This document shows positions 1-12,641 of a stretch of DNA of 64,000 nucleotides, in pieces (the stretch's first letter is position 1; the number at the start of each line of letters is the position of its first letter). The notes beneath the pieces are model-generated. The model did no database searches. It was not told the DNA's origin and saw only the letters and a list, made by a program, of their open reading frames with translations. The DNA comes from Girardinichthys multiradiatus. Lineage: Eukaryota; Chordata; Actinopteri; Cyprinodontiformes; Goodeidae. The position numbers and the translations under genes are program-made. The stretch spans positions 23,090,663 through 23,154,662 of the forward strand of contig NC_061811.1 of assembly GCF_021462225.1 (NCBI RefSeq), in the 5' to 3' direction.

Positions 1-769
1 CAGTCGCTGTAGGAATTAGCCAAAACTGGAACTTGCATAACAAAATGTTGAGAGTGGGGGAATAATAAGGCGATTAAATTACCTTATTCTTTCTCTCTTC
101 CCAGACTGGAGGAATATATTTATTTCTCTCATAATCAGTGATGATGTTTCAATTGAGAATCTCTGTAAGCATGTGGTGCTGGGAATGCCTTTTCCCCTAG
201 TGCGCTTAGAGGTTCTCAGCCTTTAGCTCTTGCTCCCAAAAGAGAGACTATAATGCTCCCCTCAGTATACCCATGGGTAGAATAAAAAGGAGATTTAAGA
301 AAAAAGTTGTCAAAAACAATATGAAATGCTGATTTCTATTTCTTTCACTATTTTTTCAGCTTTAAGTCTTCTGTATTTTGAGGTTGTTATGAGAGAATCA
401 CACCTGACAGTTCAGAGACTCAAATTCAAGGGCCATACACCACAGTGGAGGCTGAACTGACTGTGCCTTTGTTGTATTTGTTTAAGGCTGTCACATGTGA
501 AGCGGGCCGGTCAAAGCTGCACACAGCCTGTGGTAGAGCTGATCTGAGAGGCAGAGGGCTTGCTTCGGGCCACCAGGCACATCACAGTCCCTGTGGTCTG
601 CTCCACAGTGTCATTGCCGCTTCTGCCAGCAGTCCTCTTCACAAACAACAGCTATTTATATCACTGGCCTGCTGCTTGGCTTTTTAGCCCTAAACTCTAA
701 GCTTCTGATCGTCCCACCACTTCTGTGTGTGTATGTGTGTGTGTGTGTGGGTGTTCCTGTCTTGGCATC

Positions 770-1053
770 ACAGTGAGAACCATTTTCCCGATTTCACCAT
801 CAAATTGAGGACCGTTTGTACCAAAGTGAGGACATTGTGCTGGTCCTCACGACCTATTTTGCTAACGGTTAGGTTTAGGACTAAGGTGTGAATTGAGTTT
901 AGGTTAAGGTTAGGGTTAGGCATGCACTGGTAATAGTTAGGTTTAGGGTTATTGTCAGGGTTAGGGTATAGAAAGGGTTGAAAATGACTGAAAATCAATG
1001 GAAGTCAATGGGAGTCAACAGATGGTCCTCACTACATATAGCAAAACAAGAGT

Positions 1054-1055
<2 letters not shown>
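770..1055. repeat. Teleost dispersed repeat with degenerate GGTTAG units
   Basis: The stretch has paired GGTCCTCAC motifs (841-850 and 1023-1030) around degenerate TTAGGG/GGTTAG-like units at about 870-970, ending beside a (TG)n run. This arrangement occurs widely in fish genomes as a dispersed repeat. The telomere-like units are imperfect and do not indicate a telomere. Confidence 0.55.

Positions 1056-1118
<63 letters not shown>
1056..1118. repeat. (TG)n microsatellite
   Basis: An uninterrupted TG run of about 63 bp. A shorter TG tract lies near 725-750. Confidence 0.97.
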
Positions 1119-1121
<3 letters not shown>

Positions 1122-1371
1122 AAGCGTATGTATGTCAAACCAGTTATGTGCAACTGAAACTCTGATTAATTATTCAATATGGGAAGTCAGAGGCAAGCTG
1201 CCCGCATTTAACTGATGACTCTCGTGGTCACAAATAGGTGAATTCAGATGCCTTGGCATAACTTTGAAATGTGCTTGATAGAAATCCCTTGCATGCTGGG
1301 AAGACAGGAAAACTGAATGGAGATTCCCTTTACAAACAGGTCCAAATTCACACGTGTATGCATGTTTAATA

Positions 1372-1424
1372 TTTAATTTCCCTTTGGGATTAATAAAGTA
1401 TTTTTGAATTGAATTGAATTGAAT
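1372..1424 (+). repeat. SINE/LINE-type 3' tail
   Basis: The motif TTTCCCTTTGGGATTAATAA is followed by repeated GAATT units, the typical 3' end of fish L2-like LINEs and SINEs. A similar piece occurs at about 48868-48915. Only the tail is visible, so the element is truncated or too decayed to follow upstream. Confidence 0.55.
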
Positions 1425-2163
1425 GTGCGTTTATGCATTGCAGAAGGACAGAATGCGAATGCAAACTTCTAATCAGGTATGGGGTTAAAAAGGGGCACAA
1501 TTTACTTGAAACTTAATCAGTTCTGTAACATTTGCTAATTCATTTTAAATTCAGGAAAATAAACAGTTATTTATCTAAATATGTATGTATTCTGCACAGG
1601 GGTATAAGTATTGCTCTTGATAGGACTTTTCTTCTCTCTAAACTGAAACCACAAAGGAGGAAGAGAGAGATGTTTGATGTGTACCAAAAGAAATAGATTG
1701 GCCTTATTTCCTGCCTCGCTGCTGAAATGCAGGCACTTGTGTTGCCTAGACGATGCAGCCAATTGACACTCAATTTTGTTTGAAATATCACGCCTCTATC
1801 ATGTCATTATCAGCCTCCCCTGGTAATCCACAAAGCCACCCTGTTTGATATCTGACAATAAGAGGGAGTCACAGAGTCACTGAATCTCTCACTCGATTAC
1901 CAGGCACAGGGAGGAAAAAGAGGTTGAGAATAAAAGGGAGCATAAGATGACAGAGCAAGAGACAAAGAGATGGGTGAAGGAAATAAGAGATGAAAAGAAA
2001 TGTAAAAAAAATGGAGACACTTAAAAAAGCCACACGTTTGTAAGATAGCACCAGAAAAGTGGCTGAAAATGGAGATTACAACTGCCCTCCCCACAGTGGC
2101 GTACAAAGGCGGCAATGTTGGGGAAAATGTGGGCAAGTGGGGTGGCACACTTCACAACTGAGA

Positions 2164-2195
2164 AAGTGAGGTGTTCTTGTAAGAACACCTCACTT
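2164..2195. repeat. Perfect 15 bp inverted repeat with 2-base centre
   Basis: The arms AAGTGAGGTGTTCTT and AAGAACACCTCACTT are separated by GT. It could extrude as a hairpin. No element is recognised around it. Confidence 0.9.
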
Positions 2196-2625
2196 ATCTG
2201 AAAAACTCTGATGGATAGGCTGGTGTAATATAGTTTCTCTACTCCAGTCTGTGTGTGTGAGAGAGAGCCAGTTTGTGAGTAAGCTTTTTCTGGAGCAGCA
2301 TGAAGGCAGGAAGCACTCATCCACTATTGAGGCCAGAAAAAGTCTTATGAGGAGTGAACCTTACTTCCCAGCGCTGACGACCTCTGTCATACTTCATGTG
2401 CTGGAACCTTTGACAGGGGCTAATATTGACATAGCCATTCTCAGAAAAAAAACTACCTACCTGTTTGTACCACATATCCAAGCCGGATATAACATACTGT
2501 GCATTTATACACATTATTATAGTGTCGTATTAACAGAGTGGGTGTCAGTTTATAAGTAAATACTCTCCAAACAAGTAAGATGTAGTTCAACTCTTCTTTT
2601 AACTTTTTTTAGCTCTTCATATCTA

Positions 2626-3775
2626 CAGTGCACTATAAAAGTGTCCACAGCAATTGATCTTTTTCCATTTTGTCATATTTAAAACCACAATCTGGAAAGT
2701 GTGGGGTGCGTTTGCCTTCAGCCCCTTTTCTTTGATACCTACTAAATGAATTGATGTAATCAATTACCCTCAGAAGTCACCTAATTGTTAAATGGATCCC
2801 ACCTCCGTGTAATTTAATTTCAGTATGAACACAACTGTTCAGTGAAAGCCTTGGAACTTTGTTGGAGAACATTAGTGAACAACAAGCATCATGAAGACCA
2901 AGGTCAAAAACTGGAAAGCTTATGGCCCAACTGCAAACTTAACAAGACATGTCTGAAAGTCTCAGCAAGGAGAGCAATAATCATGGAAGCAGCCAAGAGA
3001 GGCGCGATAACTCTGGAGGAGTTGCAGAGATCCACAATTGAGGTGGAAAATCTGTTGACAGTATAACTATTAGTTGTGCGCTTTACAAATCTGTGCTTCA
3101 TGGAGGTGTGATGAGAAGAGAGCCATTGTTAAAAGAAAGCTATGAAAAGTCCCTTTTACTGTTTGGCACACTCCACGTACTGTTTGGCACACTCCACGTA
3201 GAGGACATGCCAAATATGAGGTGATATGGTTAGATGACACCAAAACAAAATTTTCTGACCTATATGCAATGTATGTGTTGTAAAAACCTGACCCTGTAGA
3301 TTATGCTGTACAATTGTTTTCTTCATCAGGGTTAGAAAAGCTAGTTATACAGTAGCTGATGGGAAGATGGGTGGAGCTAAATAGAGGCTGTATAAGACTT
3401 GAGACTGGGATGGAGCTTCTCTTATCATTAGAACAATGGCCTGAAGACACAGTCATAGTGAAATAAAATGGTTTATATCAAACCATATACATGTATGAAA
3501 ATGGCCTACTCTAAACCTAGATCTAAATCCAATTAGGAATCTGTGGCAAGAATTGGAAATTGTTATTCATAGGTGCAGTCTATCCAATCTGAATCATCTT
3601 GAGCTTTTTTACAAGGAAAAATAGGCAAACATTTATTTTCTAGATGTTCAGGGCTGGTAGAGACATTCCCCTAACGACTTTTTAGAGTTTTATTTATAAA
3701 GCAAAAAAATAAATGAAAATCCCTCATGAAAAAAAATGAAAACACTACAGCATTTTCATTCCACTTCCCAATTGA
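2626..3775 (+). mobile_element. Tc1-like element, dominant family, decayed
   Basis: It starts after a TA with CAGTGCACTATAAAAGTGT, a decayed form of the family terminus CAGTGCCTTGCAAAAGTATT. Translation at 2842-3066 shows the transposase DNA-binding stretch ending AAKRGAITLEELQRSTIEVE, characteristic of this Tc1-like family. Later pieces recall the transposase region before the last catalytic Glu (3510-3560) and the 3' end. Many frameshifts and stops are present, and a 21 bp tandem duplication lies at 3158-3199. Non-functional. Confidence 0.8.
3158..3199. repeat. 21 bp perfect tandem duplication
   Basis: Two identical units beginning ACTGTTTGGCACACTCCACG lie head to tail inside the decayed Tc1-like copy. 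It arose after the copy inserted, since it duplicates element sequence. Confidence 0.95.
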
Positions 3776-5666
3776 ACCCTACTTAGTGCCGCCTTTTTTG
3801 TGCCACCCAAAATAAATACACTGTGTTTGTGATAGGAAAAAATACTAGTTCGAGGCACAGTATTAGTGTGCAGAAATACTACAGGGCAGAGGTTCCACCC
3901 TGTGAAGAAAAAGAGGTTAATATGAGAAAATACTGAGGGTCTGACTGAAAGAAAGAGAAAAAAAGATGTGAGGCTATACTCCTTCTTTACATCAGAAAAA
4001 CTGGTAGGGCTAGGCCAGGTTAGCCACGCTCGGTTGCTACAATAAGCCCTCTTTCATGCAGGTGTGTTGACGCCTGGGGCAGACTTGGCCTTAGTCCATT
4101 CTATTCACCTTAGCTGATTTAAACAATAACTATCATATCTCTTAAAGGAAAAAGAAGGGTAAAGCGTCAAGCAGGAGATGCCTGAGAGCTGTGTCGAGGC
4201 CAAGAAAAAACCCCGCTGACATTGTCAGAGCTTGTTGGTGCTATGGTGAGGAAAAAGAAATGTTTTTTTTTCCTTTTTTTTACCTCCTCTCCATCATAAC
4301 CCCCACATTTTTTTCCCTCCTCTGCTTTCTCACCCTCCACGTCTGAGCTGGATTCAGAGTTTTTGTGCCGTAGGACAGAGTATGGTGAGGAGACAGAGGA
4401 ACAAAGTGCTGCTGTGTGGAGCAGCAGCTGCTGCTTGCTGGATCAAAGGGGCAACAAGCGTGGTCTTCCTGGCCCGACACTTCTCTGGAGGTGTTTGACG
4501 GACAGTCAGCAGCTGGGGCCGCGCAGCCCGCCCTGTAGGGGTCAGGCCGCTGGACTGCAGAGCCCAGAGCTGACATGCCCTCTCTGGACATGGGGAAGAG
4601 GGGAGACAGTGCTAGATGGGAAGGGTAAACAGCAGTAGAGATGTCTATGTTTATCCCTTTTTGTTGTCTTTCTCTCTGCTGTAAAATATAGAGACAGTTT
4701 GGGGATTTCTCTTTAACTTATTCATTGGTGCTAGTAAAAGCCTTATTTTAGGTCTAAACCATCAGTAGCCAAGCATTGGACTTCACACTGCAGCGCTACA
4801 CCTCTGTGATGCAGAAGATCAGAGCAAGACATGGAGACGGAGCACAAGCGTGCCGCAGTGCTATTGATTTATTTTAATTAGCTCCTTGTTAAATCTTGTC
4901 AGTTTCCAACACAAATATATAATTCTTTGTCTGAATTTCCACTGGAGTCTTAATGACTCGCACTCCCCGGGTTTCTTAGAGAAATGACTTGTGCAGCTCG
5001 ACTGACAGAGCAATGCAAATGTTAGTCATATAGGGCTGAGGGTGGAGTTGGGGGGGAGGGATGCTGCAAATGGGCGATGAATGGAGTAATAAAAAGGGAA
5101 AGAAAAACAGGTCAGTGAAAGTCCATGGAACAGAGGTGAAACAGTCCCCCTTTCAGAGGCAGACAAAAGATTGTGTGTGGGGTTGCGTGGGGGCGCTGTG
5201 GATAGGAGAAAGAGGGAAAGATAGACGGAGGTAAAACTATGTAAACACAGTGGTTGCCCCAAAGTTGGGCCCTCTCTGACGTTCCCAAAAAAAAAAAAAA
5301 AACGTGCTCCTGCCCCACTCTGCTTCACATCTGCACTAAATCAAACATGGGGGTGAGGTAATGTTCACCCGACATACATCCCCCGTCTCCTGCTTTAGCT
5401 CAAAGCAGGAAGAAAAAAAAGGGGGATATGATGAGTTTGAAGAAACTTCCTTGTTCTACTCCAGCAGTTCTCAAACTTCCACCTCTGTAAAGCCCGATTG
5501 TTTTCAAGTGCCATCATACTGACAGATACAAAGGTCCAGTTAAGTTGGATTTCAAATTGGGGAAATGAAAGGTGTCTCTTTGACCCCAATCTCAAAATAC
5601 AACATGACTGCCATGCTGATTAAATTTAGGTTTGTCTGCTCTATTGATTGTATTGCATCTCATTGA

Positions 5667-5790
5667 ATGAAGGGTGTCCAAACTGTGGCCCTTGGAAAAA
5701 TTCTGGGGCCTCGCTATTCAAAAATTTTACATATATGGCCTGCCAGTGTGGGCAGTTGATCCAGATTTTAACTGCCAAATTAAGATCTCC
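5667..5790 (+). repeat. Possible hAT-MITE-like repeat
   Basis: GTGTCCAAACTGTGGCCCTT resembles the terminus of widespread vertebrate hAT-related repeats (TGTCCAAACT..GGCCC). Only this end is recognised and the far end was not found. Confidence 0.35.
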
Positions 5791-7559
5791 TTAAAGAAGA
5801 AAATGTTAGGTACAACATAAAAGTATTAATATTTTATTATTTATATTTGCTTTGCTTGACTTGTAGTTTCATAGTAAATACGACCACAAACAACCTGAAA
5901 CTTTTACTCGAAAGCAAAGCCATATCCTGCTGTTGTTGCTAAGATCAAACCAAAGATTTTTCTAGGCCAGAAGTTAGAAAACAAATTACCCTCCCAAAAT
6001 TTTGAAAATTCACTTTTCTTTTCTTTAGTTTTCTACAAAAAAACAAAATACTGTGTTTGTTTTTTTCAACTAAGGTATGATTATGTCATTATTGAGCAGA
6101 TAAAAAAAAAAAATCAAAATAAAAGTATTATTTATTAAGTTACTGGTCTCCAAGTACTTTAAACTTAAAATTACAGCTTGGCAAAATCCTTTAAACCACA
6201 TTAAATCTTTCAAACAATACAGTTTCTGGCTTACGTAGCTTCAGTTCATTCTGGAAATGTTTGAAATGTTTCCCATTGCCTTCTCGTTGAGGCACAATGA
6301 AGCAAAGATAAATGCGGTTGATAAATTCATATTTTAATGTTGGTGTTCAACATCCCAGTTAATTCACTCCTCTTTAGCACGCAATCAATAGATTCAATTG
6401 ATACTGACATTTGTTCTGAAGGCAGCCCAAGTGTCACTAGCAGTACTTGTACCACAGTTTGACAACCATGGATCTGTTCCACACTGGAGAAGTAAAGCCT
6501 ACAAAAAGTGTCCTTTTGATAGTTTATGATAAATGTGGAGATACTGCTGGTTCTGCCTGGTGGCAGGCTTACTGTATATATAAACTGTTATGGAGATCTT
6601 GTTGGACCATGCAAGCTGATTAAATCGCTGGTGTTGACACTACAATAGATCAGTGTCAGAGATTCAGTAGCCCCAGACCGCCCCAGTGTCTGACCAGACC
6701 ATAATGAGTGTTTGCTTATACTAAACACACCCTCCTCATGGGGTTAATTTGCATGTGCTTCCTGGTCAAAAGACATTGAATGATTGACTGTTTTTATAAA
6801 AGAGGAAATCAAACTGAATCCTTCCTTCGTCTGATTCCAGTGAGCTGTAACTCATTTGAAGGCAGTTTGGGTTCTTTATTTTGGGCTGAAGCAGAAGTAT
6901 GGAAGCAATGAGCTTTAATAGGAACCAGAGGACAGTCGTGTTTGCAAGCAGTGATCATGGATTGAGCTCAGCACATTCTTGTACAGATTGTGTTGCATGT
7001 AATCTTCTTACAAGAGAGACAGACAGGGGTCTTGGAGACTGACTGACGAATGGAAACTTCTACACTCTTCCCTGGTTTTTGAGTTTAGAAAAATGGGCAT
7101 GGTCTGGTCAGCCATACAGGCAATAAACTGTCAACATCCCTCTGTTGAAATGTCCAAGCCGCAATCTTTTTGAACCTCTGACGCATTCAGCATTTCTCTG
7201 TTTCATCTAGCGCTAGCTGTGGCTCGCTTTCTTTCTTTCATCGCAAACTCGTCAAACGAGTGACCCTGTTCTTGATTGGCAGGGTTTCGTCTCCCTCCCT
7301 CACGCACTCGATCTCTTGGCTCTGCTCCAGGCTAGGGTGGTTTGGCATGACAATTTTACAGCGCAGGAATGCTGACAACACTACAGAGTTACCAGGTGTG
7401 GCTGCAAGTCAGTTAAGCAGAAACAAGGCCTCTCTGACTGACTTAGATGAGGAAATAAGAAAGAAAAGGGCAAGCCTCAAGTCAGACAGACAGGTTTGCA
7501 CTGATTACATCTTGAAGTTTCAAGTAACCTTCATAGAATTTTTTTGCATGAAAAGAAAA

Positions 7560-7900
7560 TCTAAATCATCAACTTTTTCACATTTTGTCAAGTGAACAAA
7601 CTTCAGTGTATTTTTTAGGTTTGTATGTGATAAACCAGCACAAAGTTATGCTTACTTGTGAAATGTGAGAAAAATTATTGATAAACTGAAAAGTGTGGCA
7701 TGAATTTGTATTCAGCTCATTTTATTCTGATAGCCCTCAATGAAATCTAGGGCAACCAACTGTCATTGGAAGTCACCTAATTAGCAAACGGAAATCTAGC
7801 AATAAACATCACCATGAACCATGATAAAACATGGTGGTGGCGGCATAATGCTGTGGGGAGCTTCACTGTCTGAAATGATCAAATAGAGGTCAGGTAATTT
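7560..7900 (+). mobile_element. Tc1-like element, dominant family, truncated fragment
   Basis: It contains the family segments TTTTCACATTTTGTCAAGTG, GGAAGTCACCTAATTAGCAA and AACATGGTGGTGGCGGCATA with the interior largely lost. It lies just upstream of another copy of the same family at 7966. Decayed, no coding capacity. Confidence 0.7.
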
Positions 7901-7965
7901 ATCTTATGAAGGGAATAACTATTGTTGTTATTTACGGTGGCAGTTGGTTAAAGAAACTTGACATA

Positions 7966-8802
7966 CAGTGTCTTGCAAAAGTATTCACACCACTTGATCT
8001 TAAAACAACGCACAGTAGCTATTATAAAGAACAAGAAAAGTGATATATGGTTTTCATTCTTTATTTCTATTCATCCTCATTCACTCGGATCTAAAGGCCT
8101 TCAGAAGTCACCTCGTCACCTGCTGACAACCTTAACACCCTATTCCCATGGTACAGCACGGTGGTGGCAGCATTATGTTGTGAGGATGCTCTTCTCTAGC
8201 AGAAAAAAGGAAGCTGGTTAGAGCTGATCTGAAAATAGACGGAGCTAAATAGAGAAAGAAAACCTGTTAGAGGATAAAAATGACTTCCTTCTGGGGTGGC
8301 GGTTTACCATTCAGCAGGACAGTCACCTTAAACATACAGCCAGAAATGCACTGTGTTATGATCAGCGCATATTTATGTTAGAATACCCCAGTCAAAATCC
8401 AGACCTAAATCCAATCAAGATTCTGAGCCTGACCTGAAAACTGATGCTAGCAGATGTTCTTCATCCAGTCTGACTGAACTTGAGCTATTTTGCAGAATAA
8501 GATAAAATAGGTAAAATGTTTCAGTCTCTAGATGAAGAAACCTGGTAGCTGTAATTGTAGTGAAAGGTGGTTTTACAAAGTATTGACTCAAAGGGGGCGA
8601 GTACAAATGCAATCCAGACATAAGATTTTTATTTGAAAATTGTGAACATATTTGAAAACTATGTATCATCTCTCTTCCACGTAATGAATGTCTGTTATTT
8701 TGTGTTGGTCTGTCCGATAAAATCCTCAAACTGAAGTTTGTGGTTGTAACATAACGAAATGTAAGAAAGGTCAAAGGGTATGAATACTTTTGCAAGGCAT
8801 TG
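7966..8802 (+). mobile_element. Tc1-like element, dominant family, both ends present
   Basis: Termini CAGTGTCTTGCAAAAGTATT and, at the other end, AATACTTTTGCAAGGCATTG are flanked by TA on both sides, the target-site duplication of Tc1/mariner elements. The interior, about half the full length, keeps the region around the second and third catalytic residues (ACATACAGCCAGAAATGC; CCAGTCAAAATCCAGACCTA) but the N-terminal half is deleted and frameshifted. This copy best shows the family ends. Confidence 0.88.
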
Positions 8803-10754
8803 TAAAACTAGGAAGTCTTTAATTCTCCCATGTCAAAATACACACTACCATACAATGCTAGACAAGGTAGTTAGCAGATAAAAAGCTTTCTGTGAAGCCC
8901 CCAACCTCCTTGTGTGAGAACAGATATTATTAACCAAGCATGCAGTGTTGATCCAGCCTTGTGGAGACCCTGTGTCAAGTGGACTCCCGCTGCCCTGGCT
9001 CCATCATTCATATCTGTCTGTTATTTTCCTCTGCGATCCACAAAGACACAACAGTCAGGGCTCAAGCAAACTTACCACTTCATATAATGGAGGAACTGGG
9101 TCCTCAGTCATCAAGTGGAGATGTGTGTATGTGTTTGTGCGCTTGCATGTTTTACACCGTTTAAGGGGCATGTCAGCTGGAAGCGCTACTGTGAGCCAGT
9201 TGGCAATATACTGTGAAGAATGTGCTGGCATGTACAATATACACACTGACTTAAACATGCACACACATATTAACGTACATGCTCCTCCGGGTTTTTGATG
9301 TGCGACGTGAAAATGTGTTCAAGGCTTATTGGCTGGACGACATTAACTCCTTACATTAAACAGCAGTGGAGCTGCTGCTGGCCCCTCCTGCGGTGCTGTA
9401 CACATTCTGAGCTGTATCCCAATGAATGACCTCCTTATGACCCCCTAACCTCAGCTTTAATTATTTGTTTGAAGACAGCATGGAGTTCCCTTGCTGAGAG
9501 GTGCTCTGTGTACCGTGTGTGTACATGTGTGTGTTGCTGCTCCTGTGCACAAACACTGAGCAGAGGCAGGCCATAATAAGCTTGACCACCAGATGTAGAT
9601 AATAAAACACGAGCTTTAGGCTGGAGGTTTGAAGCCGGTGATTCCCCCTGTGAATCGCCTGTGTTCTGGTTAGCCTTCGGACAGGCTGGTAGTGGTTGCG
9701 GTCATGTCTGCGGTGGCATTGTGTCGATTTCCAGCTCATACGTATGTTTTAGTGAGCAGTTTAGGAATGCTCAGTCCCTGTGGTCAACCTCTCTGAGTCT
9801 CCTGGGGCTCCGGGCCCATCCATCTGAGTGTCCATCCAACCTGACTGGCCTTCATCTCTGGAGGATTCTGTGTTGTTATAAGCACACTCCATTAGCAGCT
9901 CACGGGTTGAGGGGAAACATTGTTATCAAGCCTGAGTCTGATAATCTCAATTGGCTTTACTCAGACTGATAAAAGGTGCTTTAAGGCCACAAAGAAGGGG
10001 GGGCATGGTCACCCCACCCCACCTCATTACTCCCTTTGGTGCACCTCATCGCCTGCTGGTTACTGTGGCAACCCTAAAGCTAAGTCTTTGTGGCATGATA
10101 TGGTATTAGTTAAGGCTCGGAATATTGACCAAAATGAGACCCATGTGAGAAGCGGGCTTTGTAGGAAATATTTGGATATCTGTTTGTCTTCATAGCAGTG
10201 ACGTGTTTTCATATTAAAAATGACCGTTTCAATGAGAGCAAACATTCAAACCTTCTTCCTGTGCAGTTTTGGTTCAACATTTCCTGTAAGAAGTTGGATA
10301 AACACAACATGAACAACACTTTCTTTCCCTCAGAATATTTAAAGAAAATTGAAAATAGCACTTTGATCCTACAGCGCGCACTCTCCAGAGAATTTTCTCC
10401 ACAGTCGCTGGAAATACGGTCAAATTCAGCACCAGCGTAGACAATTTCTAATATTACGTGTTTATGGTTATGACCCAGAGTGGGTATGAATGCACATGGT
10501 TGTGATTTTGAGCCCCTTGGTGAACATAGAAAGGGAGAAGGCAGGGCATATATTCTGGTAGGCAGCATGGTTTGTGCCACAAGAGGGAGGGTGATGTTAA
10601 TAATTATTGTTTACGCTGGTTTTTAAGCTGGAACTCTTTCTCTCTTAGTTTCACTTTATTTAAAAGGGGCAATGTGCATTATTTAACATGGGTGCTTCAG
10701 TCCTTAATGAATATGTGCCAGATATAGCTATACATAATAGCTAAATTAGCTATG

Positions 10755-10790
10755 TCTATCTAATAGCTATATATATAGCTATTAGATAGA
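10755..10790. repeat. Perfect 36 bp AT-rich palindrome
   Basis: The left half TCTATCTAATAGCTATAT is the exact reverse complement of the right half, with no spacer. It lies in a wider TAGCTAT-rich stretch (10725-10807), so it may have grown from simple-sequence expansion. Confidence 0.95.
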
Positions 10791-11630
10791 TATCTATCTG
10801 CAGCTATCGTCAGGTTGATGGTATAAAAGGTTAAAACATTAAATCGTTTTTTTTTTTAGATGACAAACGACTAAAGGCTAAAAGAGTTAAAAAAGAGAAA
10901 ATAAAAAAAACATGGTCAATATGTAACAGTCACTTATCTATATGAATGATCGCAGATATAACTATTTATCAGGAGGGGTGTAATGTTACTTAGAATCTGC
11001 TGTTCTAGCTGACAGCCCAAAGGCACAGTTTCCCTGTGATCTTCCATTTCATTCCCATGTACTTAAATCACGGAAAATTATTAACATAAGTTGTCATAAA
11101 AATGTTCATATCTCATGTATAATTTAATTTAGTTGAATATTGTTAACACAATACTTTTCATCACACTATTCTGTTTTATTTTGGTTCTGATCCCCTTTCT
11201 GAGCCAGTAGACACAACCAAAATCTACTAGAGCCATAAAAATACCTGTCTTTACAGGACTATAAGTAAGATAAAAAAGTTATTTTAATTGTTAGTTGCAG
11301 AACTAAATCTTTAATGTCCGCTTGGCGGGTACAAACTGACAGTTTCTCGTGGTGGACATTACCATCTTGTTTTAAAAAAAGGCGGGTACAGACGACCAAA
11401 ACTACAAAGGTGGCTAAGGGGGGAAATGACCAGCAGCCAGTCCTCCTTGGCCTACAGCACTCATCTATATATATCTGACAAGTAACATGGAGTTGACACA
11501 CTTAGAAAAAAGGCATATTAATATGAAATATTGATATTCCAATTTGGGCCTATATTGATCCGATGTTAATATTGCCATTATGGTCATTAACTGATATATC
11601 AGTTAACAGCAATATTAACATTGGATCAAT

Positions 11631-11657
11631 ATATATATATATACATATATATATATA
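11631..11657. repeat. (AT)n microsatellite at a Tc1 insertion point
   Basis: An (AT)n tract broken by single C bases, directly abutting the left end of the transposon at 11658. It offers many TA target sites. Confidence 0.9.
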
Positions 11658-12641
11658 CAGGGGTTGGACAATGAAACTGAAACACCTGGTTTTAGACCAC
11701 AATAATTTATTAGTATGGTGTAGGGCCTCCTTTTGCGGCCAATACAGCGTCAATTAGTCTTGGGAATGACATATACACGTCCTGCACAGTGGTCAGAGGG
11801 ATTTTAAGCCATTCTTCTTGCAGGATAGTGGCCAGGTCACTACGTGATACTGGTGGAGGAAAACGTTTCCTGACTCGCTCCTCCAAAACACCCCAAAGTG
11901 GCTCAATAATATTTAGATCTGGTGACTGTGCAGGCCATGGGAGATGTTCAACTTCACTTTCATGTTCATCAAACCAATCTTTCACCAGTCTTGCTGTGTG
12001 TATTGGTGCATTGTCATCCTGATACATGGCACCATCTTCAGGATACAATGTTTGAACCATTGGATGCACATGGTCCTCAAGAATGGTTCGATAGTCCTTG
12101 GCAGTGATGCGCCCATCTAGCACAAGTATTGGGCCGAGGGAATGCCATGATATGGGAGCCCAAACCATCACTGATCCACACCCATGCTTCCCTCTGGGCA
12201 TGCAACAGTCTGGGTGGTACGCTTCTTTGGGGCTTCTCCACACCGTAACTCTCCCGGATGTGGGGAAAACTGTAAAGGTGGACTCATCAGAGAACAATAC
12301 ATGTTTCACATTGTCCACAGCCCAAGATGTGCGCTCCTTGCACCATTGAAATCGACGTTTGGCATTGGCATGAGTGACCAAAGGTTAGGCTATAGCAGCC
12401 CGGCCGTGTATATTGACCCTGTGGAGCTCCCAACGGACAATTCTGGTGGAAACAGGAGAGTTGAGGTGCACATTTAATTCTGATGTGTTTTGGGCAGCCG
12501 TGGTTTAATTGAACCTTCACACTCTGCTCTTACTGGTGCAATGTGCAATCAATGAAGACTGGCTACCAGGCTGGTCCACTTTAGCCATGAAACGTCCCAC
12601 ACTAAAATGACAGGTGTTTCAGTTTCATTGTCCAACCCCTG
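11658..12641 (-). mobile_element. Deleted copy of the DD36E Tc1-like element
   Basis: Both 31 bp terminal repeats are present (CAGGGGTTGGACAATGAAAC...) with TA on each side. It is 984 bp against 1,270 bp for the copy at 53917. The missing 286 bp lie near 12508 and remove the N-terminal DNA-binding part of the transposase and its start. The remaining reading frame is described separately. Confidence 0.95.
11710..12381 (-). pseudogene. Tc1-like transposase, N-terminally truncated
   Basis: A 223-codon open frame equal to the C-terminal two thirds of the 343-aa transposase at 53969-55000, about 93 percent identical by eye. It keeps the three acidic motifs (FSDEST, YQDDNAPIH, DLNIIEPLWG). Upstream, a Lys codon of the intact copy is TAA here, and the helix-turn-helix region is deleted. 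The product could not bind the terminal repeats, so the copy would depend on transposase made elsewhere. Confidence 0.9.

Noticed and set aside
860..970. Telomere-like TTAGGG units
   Set aside because: The units are degenerate and part of a dispersed fish repeat, not a telomere.
11789..12477. Plus-strand open frames over the Tc1-like copies (also 54048-54736)
   Set aside because: They are antisense shadows of the transposase gene.
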